NCBI GenBank assembly: GCA_020636215.1 | Contig: JACJYG010000005.1 | Span: 744,001-808,000, forward strand | DNA from: Lewinellaceae bacterium | Lineage (GTDB): Bacteria; Bacteroidota; Bacteroidia; Chitinophagales; Saprospiraceae | Length of the DNA: 64,000 nt | Direction: 5' to 3' | Shown here: positions 1 through 7,957 of the stretch, in pieces | How positions within the stretch are numbered: the stretch's first letter is position 1 | Layout of the letters: each line of letters begins with the position of its first letter | Translations under genes and position numbers: made by a program | Notes under the pieces: model-generated | Databases searched by the model: none | What the model was told of the DNA's origin: nothing | Seen by the model: only the letters and a program-made list of their open reading frames with translations

Positions 1-1
1 C

Positions 2-136
2 ATCCTTCAGCAGGATGGCGACTACAACCGATTGGAACAGCGGGAGGATGGCGGGTATGGCCGTACGCTGCCGGTTCGGATAAAACAGCAGGGCGACGGC
101 CTGCGCCTGATCATTGAAAGCATCTACCCTAACTGA
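2..136 (+). CDS. Curlin-repeat-like protein, C-terminal end (partial)
   Basis: The frame is open from base 2 to a TGA at 134-136 and gives 44 residues. It contains the segments QQDGDYN and KQQGDG, which resemble the Q-x-G-x-x-N pattern of curlin repeats (CsgA/CsgB family). The gene starts outside the window and ends 4 bp before the CsgE-type gene, so it is probably the first visible gene of the curli operon and may encode an amyloid subunit or nucleator. The call rests on one to two degenerate repeats plus the operon context. It could also be a curli accessory protein. Confidence 0.5.
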   Translation: MLQQDGDYNRLEQREDGGYGRTLPVRIKQQGDGLRLIIESIYPN

Positions 137-140
137 CAGA

Positions 141-923
141 ATGATGAAATACTGGACAATATATTACCTCATAGGAGCTCTTTTCCCAACGCTGGCCGGG
201 GCCCAAAGCAGTAGCCTGAACCAGGATTCCATTCATGTCTGGATGGAATGTGTTGGCGAGGAGGGCGGCGCCAGGCTGGAAGTGTGGGCAGAGAACCTCA
301 GCAGCCGGGAAAGGGCAATGTCCTATGAATTGCGCCTCGAGCGGCAGGATGAGAGCGGTAATATTTCCAGCAGCGTACAGGGTGGCAGCTTTAGCCTTCG
401 CTCCCAGGAGCTGAAGCTGGTCTGCACTTCCGCTGTTAACCGTGCCGAGAAGGATTATTTCATGGCCCATCTGAGGGTTTATGAGTCGGCCCGCCTGGTC
501 GCTTCGGCTTACCAGGCAGAAGGTCAGCGCTTATTCGGCAATCTGCCGCCTGCCGCACAGGAAAAAGTGAAAACCCGTCAGGAAGAGGAAGCCAGCAGCG
601 CCGAGGTTCTGGTGGTTGACCAAACCCGCACCCGCGCCGGGCGTGAATTTTATGACTTGTTCTACGATGCCTGGCAAACGCCCCCTGGAGTTGGAGACTA
701 CATCATCCGAATTGAGGAGTTACCCTTCCGGGGAATAGCGACCTGGATACGGATATTTATTGATGAAGAACAAGTGTTTGAATACGCGCTGCAACCGCAG
801 GCCCAGTATGTCGAAGAATTGTCCCGGGTGGCGGTGGCCACCGTAAGTGGAGCGATAGAGCAAAGGGAACTGACGAAAAAGGGACTGGAGCAGGAAGATA
901 AAAGTGGAAGCGGATTGTATTGA
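141..923 (+). CDS. csgE: CsgH-like plus CsgE fusion, curli secretion specificity factor
   Basis: Predicted 260 aa with a signal peptide (about residues 1-21, ending LAGAQ). Residues about 28-125 resemble the CsgH/CsgC-type beta-sandwich, with a typical VQGGSFSL strand and two cysteines. Residues about 157-240 match CsgE (VVDQTRTRAGREFYDLF, then the WIRIFI-D and YVEELSR region). CsgE is a periplasmic adaptor that caps CsgG and directs curli subunits to it. CsgH-type proteins inhibit premature amyloid formation. I chose the ATG at 141 (or 144) over an upstream TTG at 114 because it begins the signal peptide. The gene follows the curlin-like gene by 4 bp and precedes csgF by 19 bp. Confidence 0.85.
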   Translation: MMKYWTIYYLIGALFPTLAGAQSSSLNQDSIHVWMECVGEEGGARLEVWAENLSSRERAMSYELRLERQDESGNISSSVQGGSFSLRSQELKLVCTSAVNRAEKDYFMAHLRVYESARLVASAYQAEGQRLFGNLPPAAQEKVKTRQEEEASSAEVLVVDQTRTRAGREFYDLFYDAWQTPPGVGDYIIRIEELPFRGIATWIRIFIDEEQVFEYALQPQAQYVEELSRVAVATVSGAIEQRELTKKGLEQEDKSGSGLY

Positions 924-942
924 ACGATAAACCCCGACACCT

Positions 943-1362
943 ATGAAAATGCTAAGAATTATCTGTGTTCTGTTCGTTACAATGGGCTGTTGCTCCCTGG
1001 CCCGGGGACAAGACCTGATCTATCAACCCAAGAATCCCGCCTTCGGCGGCCATTACCTCAATTATAGCTGGTTGCTGAGTTCCGCCAGTGCTCAGGACAC
1101 CACCAAAGACCCGGAGGAAGGCCAAAACAAGGAAGGGGAAGGGCAGTTGGATGTCTTCAGCGAGTCGCTCAACCGACAATTACTGAACCAGCTTTCCCGG
1201 CAGATCATTGAGGGCCAGTTTGGGGAAAGCGGCCTGGAAACGGGCTCCTACCTGCTGGGCGATTTCCAGGTCGATATCGTCTCCGGGCTGGATGGGATTT
1301 ACATCACCATTTTCGATACCAATACCGGCGGACAGACACAGATCACGATACCCTATTTCTAG
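943..1362 (+). CDS. csgF: Curli assembly/transport component CsgF
   Basis: 139 aa, the usual CsgF length, with a signal peptide ending near residue 22. The mature start carries the family hallmark YQPKNPAFGGHYLNYSWLL followed by SASAQD. The C-terminal half has the conserved GSYLLGDFQVDI and T-GGQTQITIP segments. CsgF sits in the CsgG channel mouth at the outer membrane and anchors the nucleator to the cell surface. It lies between csgE and csgG in one transcription direction, so an operon is likely. A structured 143-bp gap follows before csgG. Confidence 0.93.
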   Translation: MKMLRIICVLFVTMGCCSLARGQDLIYQPKNPAFGGHYLNYSWLLSSASAQDTTKDPEEGQNKEGEGQLDVFSESLNRQLLNQLSRQIIEGQFGESGLETGSYLLGDFQVDIVSGLDGIYITIFDTNTGGQTQITIPYF

Positions 1363-1384
1363 GGGACGATACAAACTTCCCGGA

Positions 1385-1501
1385 TTTAGAGTTTGGTTAG
1401 GCCCGGCCGCTCCGCCGATCAGGCAGTGGGGCCGGGCATTTACCCGGGATTGCCCCGGGAACCAGCGCTGAATACGGAAAACCGGGAATCCAAACTCTAA
1501 A
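1385..1501. other. Nested inverted repeats in the csgF-csgG gap
   Basis: A perfect 12-bp inverted repeat (TTTAGAGTTTGG at 1385-1396 and its complement at 1490-1501) encloses two smaller hairpins: GCCCGGCC at 1401-1408 with 1430-1437, and CCCGGG at 1443-1448 with 1454-1459. The outer arm ends 4 bp before the csgG ATG, so folding would hide the csgG start region. It could act as an mRNA processing, attenuation or translation-control structure. No U-tract follows, so a simple terminator is less likely. Confidence 0.6.
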
Positions 1502-1505
1502 AACC

Positions 1506-2882
1506 ATGAAACGGAAATACCGCCTTTTTTTCGCCTTACCTCTTCTGCTGTTCCTGGGATGGGGTTGCGGCGCCTACCTGCACCAGCCTCTGCAAACCAG
1601 GAGCGCCCGCCTGGGCGAAGAAACAACTGTTACCCCTTTGTTGAGAACACTGCCAGCCCCCCGCGAAAAAGTGGTAGCGGCAGTCTACCGCTTCCGAGAC
1701 CAAACCGGCCAGTACAAGCCCTCCGACCTGGGCGCCAACTGGTCGACTGCGGTGACCCAGGGCGGCGCCAATATTCTGATCAACGCCATGGAAGAGTCGG
1801 GCTGGTTCATCCCCATCGAACGGGAGAATGTAGCCGACCTGCTCAACGAGCGCAAAATTATCCGCTCCAGCCGCGCCCAATACGAACAGGTGGAAGGAGA
1901 ACAACCCATCCTTCCGCCCTTACTATTCGCCGGCATCATCCTGGAAGGCGGTATTGTTTCCTATGACGCCAATATTCTTACCGGTGGGGCCGGGCTTCGG
2001 TACTTCGGCGCCGGCGGCTCCAGCCAATATCGGCAGGACCGCGTGACGGTTTACCTGCGCGCCATTTCCACCAGCAACGGTAAGGTCCTCAAAACGGTCT
2101 ATACCTCTAAAACCATCCTATCCCAGGCAGTCGACGTAGGGATGTTCCGATTTGTACGTTTCAAACGCCTGCTCGAAGTCGAAACCGGCTTCACTTTCAA
2201 TGAGCCCTCAGAAATGGCAGTGACAGAAGCCATTGAAATGGCCGTTTACAGCCTGGTCATCGAAGGTGTGATCGATGGATTGTGGAGGGTGAAAGGGGGG
2301 GAAGAGGAAAAAGCTATTCGCCTGGTGCGGGCTTATTCCCGGGAGAGGGATCAGATGCAGCAGACAGATGTTTTCGGGCGTGAGAATCAGGGCTATCGGC
2401 CAATAGCGAGCTTTGAGGTAAACGGCCTTGGCTTGCTCTACAACGGTGATTATCCGGATGCACAGCCCGAACCCGGTATCGATGTCGGCGCCAGCCTGTT
2501 TCTTTCTCCACGTTATTCCCTAGGCCTCAACTGGGGCATGAGCCGCTTATCGGCCCCGGAAAATTATCAGGAAAAGGCCAGTTATGCCGACCTGAGCCTA
2601 ACGATGCGCTTCCTGCCGCAGGATCGTTTTTCTCCTTTTCTCTACGGCGGTGGCGGTATGTTGTTTGATCAGGCGCACGGTTTTCAGGGCAGTGGCAATG
2701 TTTACTGGAAAGCTCATGCCGGTTTTGGGCTAGAGTACCGTTTCAGCGATTGGCTCGGCCTCAGTCTATCGGCTGGCCAAAATTTCATCTTCAGCGATGA
2801 AGTCGACGATATTAAACACGGGAAATACGACGATATGTTCTGGCGGGCCCGTCTTGGCCTGAAGGTCTTTTTGAGTGATTGA
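1506..2882 (+). CDS. csgG: CsgG curli export pore with C-terminal barrel-like extension
   Basis: 458 aa. The N-terminus is a lipoprotein signal with lipid-acceptor Cys21 (FLGWGC). Residues about 35-265 form the CsgG domain (VVAAVYRFRDQTGQYK, then GGANILINAM, then FIPIERENVADLLNER). This lipoprotein assembles as the outer-membrane pore for curli subunits. Residues about 295-458 add a region of alternating aromatic/glycine strands (SLGLNWGMSRL, LYGGGGMLF, FGLEYRFSDWLGLSLSAG) like a small outer-membrane beta-barrel, which enterobacterial CsgG lacks. Similar long CsgG proteins occur in Bacteroidota. The downstream lipoprotein gene follows closely and probably shares the operon. Confidence 0.93.
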   Translation: MKRKYRLFFALPLLLFLGWGCGAYLHQPLQTRSARLGEETTVTPLLRTLPAPREKVVAAVYRFRDQTGQYKPSDLGANWSTAVTQGGANILINAMEESGWFIPIERENVADLLNERKIIRSSRAQYEQVEGEQPILPPLLFAGIILEGGIVSYDANILTGGAGLRYFGAGGSSQYRQDRVTVYLRAISTSNGKVLKTVYTSKTILSQAVDVGMFRFVRFKRLLEVETGFTFNEPSEMAVTEAIEMAVYSLVIEGVIDGLWRVKGGEEEKAIRLVRAYSRERDQMQQTDVFGRENQGYRPIASFEVNGLGLLYNGDYPDAQPEPGIDVGASLFLSPRYSLGLNWGMSRLSAPENYQEKASYADLSLTMRFLPQDRFSPFLYGGGGMLFDQAHGFQGSGNVYWKAHAGFGLEYRFSDWLGLSLSAGQNFIFSDEVDDIKHGKYDDMFWRARLGLKVFLSD

Positions 2883-2924
2883 ACGCCTGATACCTGTTTG
2901 GATTTTTTAACCCTAATCTCCGGG

Positions 2925-4418
2925 ATGATGAAAACAACGATGCGATATAGTTGGATGGTGAGCCTCCTCTTACTGGCCTTTAGTTGCCGGGAGGACCCCC
3001 TCGAATATCAGGCCTTCGGCCGGCTCACCGGCCTGGTGCTCAGTGATTCCCGCGACACCCTGGACAATGTCCTCCTGTCGACCAACCCGGCTACACAAGT
3101 AGTATCGTCTGATATGCAGGGGCGGTTTGTGATGGATTCCATTCCCGTGGGGGAATATGCGCTGCGGGCCAAGCGGGACGGTTTCCGCGAAGAAATTACC
3201 GCTATTTCCATTGAGGATGGCCTGGCAACGGAAGTAACCCTTATCATGACGCCGGCATCGCCCGACAACCTCCCGCCTTCTGAACCTGCTAACCCCATTC
3301 CGGCCGATGACGCTAAAGGCCAGCCTTTGGCTGTGCAGCTTTCCTGGCAATCGACCGATCCAAATGAGCAGGATACGCTCACCTTCGGCCTGGTGTTGTA
3401 CTGGGATGATGAAACGGATGGAGAACAGATCCTGACGGATTACCCCGACACCACCTACCTGCTGGAGGGCTTAGACTATGCAACCGACTACTACTGGCAA
3501 GTGATTGCCGATGACGGGAACGGCGGCCGGGTGTATGGAGAGATCTGGCACTTTCAGACGGAAGCTTTCCCCGACCTGCCGATTTCCTTTGTCCGTAAAA
3601 ACGGCGGCAAATACGACATATACGGCGCTGACCTGGAAGGCCGCTTGGCCCGCCTCAGTAACCGTACAGAGAGCAGCTGGCGGCCACGGATGAGCCCACA
3701 ACGCGACCTGATCGCATTCCTGTCTTTTGAGGATTTGGAGGTACACTTATTCACCATGGAGCGGAATGGTGAAAATGTCCGCAAAATCACATCCGGAGTA
3801 CCAGTCGCAGGCTTCAATAACTTCGAGCTGGATTACTGTTGGTCGCCCGATGGGGCGCGGCTGCTGTACATGCACGACAACCAATTGTACGTGATCAACC
3901 GCGACGGCAGCGGCCTGAAGCTACTGGCAGAGGGGCCTGCTGATCAGTCCTGGGTGGAAGTAGACTGGAATGGCCCGGGCAACTACATCGCCGCCCGCCG
4001 AAGGGGCGTGCAACCTTATAACAGCGAGCTGTTCAAGCTCCGTCCCACGGATGGGGCGGTTCTGGACACGCTCGTCGCCGGCGCTCCCGGTACTGAGGGA
4101 GGCCCTGCTGTGTATATCGATGGCGGAAAGTTGTTGTATACCTATGATGTCTCCGGTTTCGAAACCTCCTCCGGCCGGCAACTCGATGCCCGGATCTTTG
4201 CCCTTTCCTTGCAGGACAAAACCAGCCTCCCCCTCTCCGCCGACAAATTGGACGGCGCCAACGACCTCGACCCTCGCTATTCTCCGACCGGCGCACAGGT
4301 GATCTTTTCCAATACCCCCAACAACCCCAATTCCCGAAAGGACCTGTGGATTATGGACGCCGACGGTGAGAACCGGCAGCTGTTCCTGGAAAATGCAGAG
4401 ATGGGGGACTGGCATTGA
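2925..4418 (+). CDS. Lipoprotein with regulatory-like, Fn3 and TolB-type propeller domains
   Basis: 497 aa from the ATG at 2925, which opens a lipoprotein signal (LLLLAFSC, Cys21). An earlier in-frame TTG at 2898 lacks this logic. Domain order: a carboxypeptidase regulatory-like beta-sandwich (about 28-110, SDMQGRFVMDSIPVGEYALRA), a fibronectin type III-like module (about 118-215, ending YWQVIADDGNGG) and a TolB/PD40-type propeller (about 225-497) with repeated SPDGARLLY and SPTGAQVIF motifs. It lies 42 bp after csgG on the same strand. It is probably an envelope-anchored binding protein that accompanies curli secretion. Its ligand is unknown. Confidence 0.75.
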   Translation: MMKTTMRYSWMVSLLLLAFSCREDPLEYQAFGRLTGLVLSDSRDTLDNVLLSTNPATQVVSSDMQGRFVMDSIPVGEYALRAKRDGFREEITAISIEDGLATEVTLIMTPASPDNLPPSEPANPIPADDAKGQPLAVQLSWQSTDPNEQDTLTFGLVLYWDDETDGEQILTDYPDTTYLLEGLDYATDYYWQVIADDGNGGRVYGEIWHFQTEAFPDLPISFVRKNGGKYDIYGADLEGRLARLSNRTESSWRPRMSPQRDLIAFLSFEDLEVHLFTMERNGENVRKITSGVPVAGFNNFELDYCWSPDGARLLYMHDNQLYVINRDGSGLKLLAEGPADQSWVEVDWNGPGNYIAARRRGVQPYNSELFKLRPTDGAVLDTLVAGAPGTEGGPAVYIDGGKLLYTYDVSGFETSSGRQLDARIFALSLQDKTSLPLSADKLDGANDLDPRYSPTGAQVIFSNTPNNPNSRKDLWIMDADGENRQLFLENAEMGDWH

Positions 4419-4619
4419 GAAATCCGCTTACTCTATACCAATCAATATTTCAAGTGGAATAGCGTAGGGAGTAACCAGCTCCAATAAGTTTGCCCGTTCC
4501 ACCCTGAATTCTGCCAAAACTCGACGAAGCGAATGGCGCGGACGAGCAAGGTTGGCGCAGGCCGCAGGTCGTCATGTCGCACCTTGGCCTATCAAAGCCG
4601 AAAGCCGAACCACAGCCAA

Positions 4620-6047
4620 TCAACGATCATTCATTCCCCCCCTGGCCACCTCCTGGATCAACCTCCATCCATTTTGCACATCTTCCAGTTTCGTTTCGAC
4701 CTGCCCGGCCACCAGGCGGATGGTGTACTTCCCGTTTAGTTTGGTTTGGGTCAGCAGAATCTTCCCGCTGTCGTTGAGGGTTTGGAGCAATTGCTCGTTG
4801 ATCCGGTTGAGCTGTTCTTCAGAATAGCCGCCTTCGGGGTGGTAGCGGAAGCAAACCAGGTTGAGTGGAACGGGCGCCAGCAATTCAAAATCGGGTTCTT
4901 TTTCGATCTCCGCGGCCAGCCACTGTCCGATGCGGATGTGCTCGCGCAGTCGGGCCTGCAGGCCTTCCAGGCCGTAAGTGCGGATCACGAACCACAGCTT
5001 TAGCGCGCGGAAGCGGCGGCCCAGTTGGATACCCCAGTCGCGGTAGTTGTTCACCTGTTGGTCGAGAGGCGTTTTCAGGTATTCGGGCAGGATGCTGAAA
5101 GTGTCGGTGAGCAGTTTTTTATCCTTGACAAAGAATGCCGTGCAGTCAAAATTGGTGAACAGCCACTTGTGGGGATTGAAAACAAAGCTGTCGGCCAGTT
5201 CCATGCCCTCGCTCATCCAGCGCTGTTCGGGCAGCAGTAGGGCCGTGCCGGCGTAGGCGGCGTCGACGTGGAAGAACAGGCCATACTTTTGGCAAAGCTC
5301 TCCAATGGGCCGGATGGGGTCGATGGCCGTAGAACTAGTGGTGCCGATGGCGGCCACCACGCAGGCCGGTTGAGATCCAAGGCTCAGGTCGTGTTCAATC
5401 GCTGCTTCCAGTTTGTCGGGCAACATCGCAAAATTTTCATCAGTAGGGATGAGCACCAGGTTCTCTTCTCCGAATCCGGCAATGCGCACGCCTTTGGGGA
5501 TGGAAGAGTGGATGTGTTCCGAGGCATACACCCGGAGGCGGGGCTGGCCGTACCATCCTTTTTGGTTGACCTGGAAGTTGCTGATGCGTTCTCGGGCCAT
5601 CAGCAAGGCGGCCAGCGTGGCGGCAGAAGCAGTTTCCTGGATGGACCCTGCCCATCCGGCCGGCAGGGCCAACATCTCGCGCAGCCATTCCATACAGCGT
5701 TCCTCCAGTTCTTCCGCTGCCGGTGAAGTGTACCAGATCATACACTGCGCACCGATGGCGGCGGTCAGCATTTCCGCCAGCACCGATGGGGCCGATCGGC
5801 TGGCTGGAAAGTAGGCGAAAAACTGCGGGTGCTGCCAGTGCGTCATGCCTGGCATAATGATGTGTTCAAAATCCGCCATGATCTGCTCAAAGGCTTCGCC
5901 TTCCAGGGGCGGCCCGGCCGGGAGTTGGCTTTTGATATCGCCCGGTTGCACCGGCGGCTTGACGGGGTATTGTTCGATATTTTCAAAATAATCGGCCATC
6001 CAGTCGGCCAGTTGGTGGGCGTAGCGGCGGAAGTCGGCGGTCTGCAT
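4620..6047 (-). CDS. PLP-dependent aromatic L-amino acid decarboxylase family protein
   Basis: 475 aa, the normal length for group II decarboxylases. The PLP-binding lysine is K294 in FNPHKWLFTNFDC. The cofactor-contacting aspartate is D262 in HVDAAYAG, and H180 (SEHIHSSIPKG) matches the ring-stacking histidine. The N-terminal segment with MTHWQHPQFFAYFPA is also typical. Substrates in the family are tryptophan, tyrosine, DOPA or phenylalanine, and specificity cannot be read here. The enzyme is cytosolic and yields an arylamine plus CO2. The gene stands alone, transcribed toward the curli operon. A near-consensus TATCTTTC lies shortly upstream. Confidence 0.9.
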   Translation of the reverse strand: MQTADFRRYAHQLADWMADYFENIEQYPVKPPVQPGDIKSQLPAGPPLEGEAFEQIMADFEHIIMPGMTHWQHPQFFAYFPASRSAPSVLAEMLTAAIGAQCMIWYTSPAAEELEERCMEWLREMLALPAGWAGSIQETASAATLAALLMARERISNFQVNQKGWYGQPRLRVYASEHIHSSIPKGVRIAGFGEENLVLIPTDENFAMLPDKLEAAIEHDLSLGSQPACVVAAIGTTSSTAIDPIRPIGELCQKYGLFFHVDAAYAGTALLLPEQRWMSEGMELADSFVFNPHKWLFTNFDCTAFFVKDKKLLTDTFSILPEYLKTPLDQQVNNYRDWGIQLGRRFRALKLWFVIRTYGLEGLQARLREHIRIGQWLAAEIEKEPDFELLAPVPLNLVCFRYHPEGGYSEEQLNRINEQLLQTLNDSGKILLTQTKLNGKYTIRLVAGQVETKLEDVQNGWRLIQEVARGGMNDR

Positions 6048-6150
6048 TTTTTAGGGGGAAAGATAGGGGTTTGGGGCTGAAGTTCTTTGGGGTTGCCTTG
6101 GCAAATTCTGCATTCACTGTCCTTTTGCGGCTAGGGCTCGTAGCTAGCCT

Positions 6151-6503
6151 TCAATCTATGGTTATGATAGAAGTCTGTGACAACTCAATGACAAAATTTG
6201 TTTCGAGCTGATTGATTATCCTTTCTAAATTCTTTTCAAATATGGTGAGCAAGGCCTTATTCGAAATATTACAGTGGTTAGGTAGAGTAGTTTATATGGT
6301 TCAAGGGCCCTGAAAAACCTGTCGTAAAAATCGCTGTCTTTGGAGATCACAACGCGTCTCTCTTTGATAGAGATTTCATTGATTATTGAGTCATCGGTCG
6401 CATTCCTTTCGGGAAGGTCCAGAGTATGAATGGCGTCATGCCCTTTTTCATTCAAGAACCTGGACAAGGATTTGGGGAGTTGCGCATCGATAATAAATCT
6501 CAT
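6151..6503 (-). pseudogene. DUF5615 PIN-like toxin, frameshifted
   Basis: Translation starts MRFIIDAQLPKSLSRFL and carries SKDSDFYDRFF, the signature of DUF5615 proteins (PIN-nuclease-like toxins paired with DUF433). The frame is lost at about 6271-6273. Restoring one base (ACTG to ACTGG on the minus strand) continues as LTTGNISNKALLTIFEKNL and runs to a stop at 6151-6153, matching the expected family C-terminus. Without this the protein ends early at 6225 with an unrelated tail. The ATG overlaps the stop of the DUF433 gene by 4 bp. The cause is either a true mutation or a one-base assembly error. Confidence 0.8.
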
Positions 6504-6742
6504 GCCACTAGCCGTGTAATATTTTTGACCTTGGCCAACCTTGCGGCATAAGCCAGGCAAGCTTGTAAATCCTCAGGTTCCAGATCCTCATAATCCTCTA
6601 ATATCTCAGCAAAGGACATTCCGGAAGCCATCAGTTCCAAGAGGTTCTCCACCGGATACCTCAATCCCCGAATGGTGGGCTTACCGTGGCATATATTAGG
6701 ATTCACCGTTATCCTATTCAATAAATCTTCGTCTTTTTCCAT
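6500..6742 (-). CDS. DUF433 family antitoxin-like protein
   Basis: 80 aa with the DUF433 core: ITVNPNICHGKPTIRGLRYPVENLLELMASGMSFAEILEDYEDL. These small helix-turn-helix-like proteins are commonly encoded directly before DUF5615 PIN-like toxins and are regarded as their antitoxins. Here the two genes overlap by ATGA, which suggests translational coupling. The antitoxin frame is intact while the toxin is shifted. Confidence 0.85.
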   Translation of the reverse strand: MEKDEDLLNRITVNPNICHGKPTIRGLRYPVENLLELMASGMSFAEILEDYEDLEPEDLQACLAYAARLAKVKNITRLVA

Positions 6743-6860
6743 TAGCTGGTATTATTTCTATTTCTATGAAGGTACACACTAAAGTAACCATTAAAGGTGA
6801 TAGGTTAGTTCAATAATCGCAATTTTCTTCTGGGCGGTCAAGGAAGATACGATGTCCTCC

Positions 6861-6899
6861 TCAACTTCTCAACTTCTCAACTTCTCAACTTCTCAACTC
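6861..6899. repeat. 8-bp tandem repeat (AACTTCTC unit)
   Basis: Almost five head-to-tail copies of the octamer AACTTCTC lie just upstream of the GSCFA gene. It is the smallest of five octamer arrays in this window. Confidence 0.9.
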
Positions 6900-6908
6900 T
6901 TAATCCCT

Positions 6909-6916
6909 TACCTTTG
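6909..6916 (+). promoter_or_regulatory. Bacteroidota -7 promoter element TACCTTTG
   Basis: TACCTTTG matches the TAnnTTTG consensus of the Bacteroidota primary sigma factor. It ends 4 bp before the GSCFA ATG at 6921, so a transcript from it would be leaderless or nearly so. No clear -33 TTG is seen because the octamer repeat occupies that position. Confidence 0.45.
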
Positions 6917-6920
6917 CCCC

Positions 6921-7916
6921 ATGCCCAATTTCCACACCATCGTCCCCCTTCCGGAATACCCCTTCCGGCTGGCGTATCAGGATCAGCTTCTGAGCCTGGG
7001 CTCCTGCTTTGCCGAGCACATTGGCCGGCGGCTGGAGGAGCGCCATTTCTATAGCTTGCTCAATCCTTATGGTATACTCTACAATCCTGCTTCCATTGCC
7101 CAGGGCTTGGAGCGCTTGTTGCAAGAGGCGCCTTTCCGGCCAGAAGAGTTATTCGAACACCAGGGCCTATGGCACAGCTTCTGGCACCATGGGGCTTTTT
7201 CGTATCCCGATATGGAGCAGGCATTGGCGGGAATGAACCAGGCTTATCGGCGCGCCCAAGGCTTTCTGTTGTCGGCCAACCGGCTGATCCTTACGCTGGG
7301 CACAGCTTTTGTATTTGTGAACCGGCAAACAGGAGCCGTAGTGGCCAATTGCCACAAGCTGCCGGGCAGCCAATTCGACCGGCGCCGCCTGAGCGTGCGG
7401 GAGATCATCGCTGCTTTGGAGCCCGTACTGCAGGAGTTCAAGTTGCGCCTTCCTGCATTGGAGGCCATTCTTACCGTGAGCCCCGTGCGCCATATCCGCG
7501 ATGGGCTAGTGGAGAACCAACGCAGCAAAGCAGCCTTGTTGCTAGCTGTAGAGGAACTTTCTAAACAACATGACTTTATCCACTACTTCCCTTCCTACGA
7601 GATCGTAATGGATGAATTGCGGGACTACCGTTTTTACGATGTGGACATGATCCACCCCAGCTCCGTTGCGATAGACTACATCTGGGAGCGCTTTAGCCAG
7701 GCCTTTTTTACGGCAGAAACCCGGCAACTGATGCAACGGGTCGAACGAATAGTTACGGCCAGCCGCCACCGGCCTTTCCACCCGCAATCGTCAGCCCACC
7801 AACAGTTTTTGACGCAGCAATTGAAGCTTATCGATGAACTGGAGCGGGAATTTCCGTTTTTGAAACTGGCGGACGAACGCGCTGGTTTTGAATCGCAGTT
7901 GATAGGTGGAGTGTAA
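6921..7916 (+). CDS. GSCFA domain protein
   Basis: 331 aa from the ATG at 6921. An upstream start at 6852 would translate the octamer repeat and is rejected. The family-defining motif lies near the N-terminus (LSLGSCFAEHIG, about residues 25-36). NPYGILYNPASI, LGTAFVF and the C-terminal DVDMIHPSSVAIDYIWERF are further conserved family segments. GSCFA proteins resemble SGNH/GDSL-type hydrolases, with a GS near the N-terminus and a D-x-x-H-like site near the C-terminus. They are widespread in Bacteroidota, and no substrate is firmly established. Confidence 0.88.
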   Translation: MPNFHTIVPLPEYPFRLAYQDQLLSLGSCFAEHIGRRLEERHFYSLLNPYGILYNPASIAQGLERLLQEAPFRPEELFEHQGLWHSFWHHGAFSYPDMEQALAGMNQAYRRAQGFLLSANRLILTLGTAFVFVNRQTGAVVANCHKLPGSQFDRRRLSVREIIAALEPVLQEFKLRLPALEAILTVSPVRHIRDGLVENQRSKAALLLAVEELSKQHDFIHYFPSYEIVMDELRDYRFYDVDMIHPSSVAIDYIWERFSQAFFTAETRQLMQRVERIVTASRHRPFHPQSSAHQQFLTQQLKLIDELEREFPFLKLADERAGFESQLIGGV

Positions 7917-7926
7917 ACAAAATCCC

Positions 7927-7934
7927 TATTTTTG
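7927..7934 (+). promoter_or_regulatory. Candidate -7 promoter element TATTTTTG
   Basis: TATTTTTG fits TAnnTTTG and lies 23 bp before the ATG at 7958. A -33 TTG is not at the ideal distance (nearest at 7899-7901), so confidence is moderate. Confidence 0.4.
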
Positions 7935-7957
7935 CATTCATGCTAAAAACAAAATAA

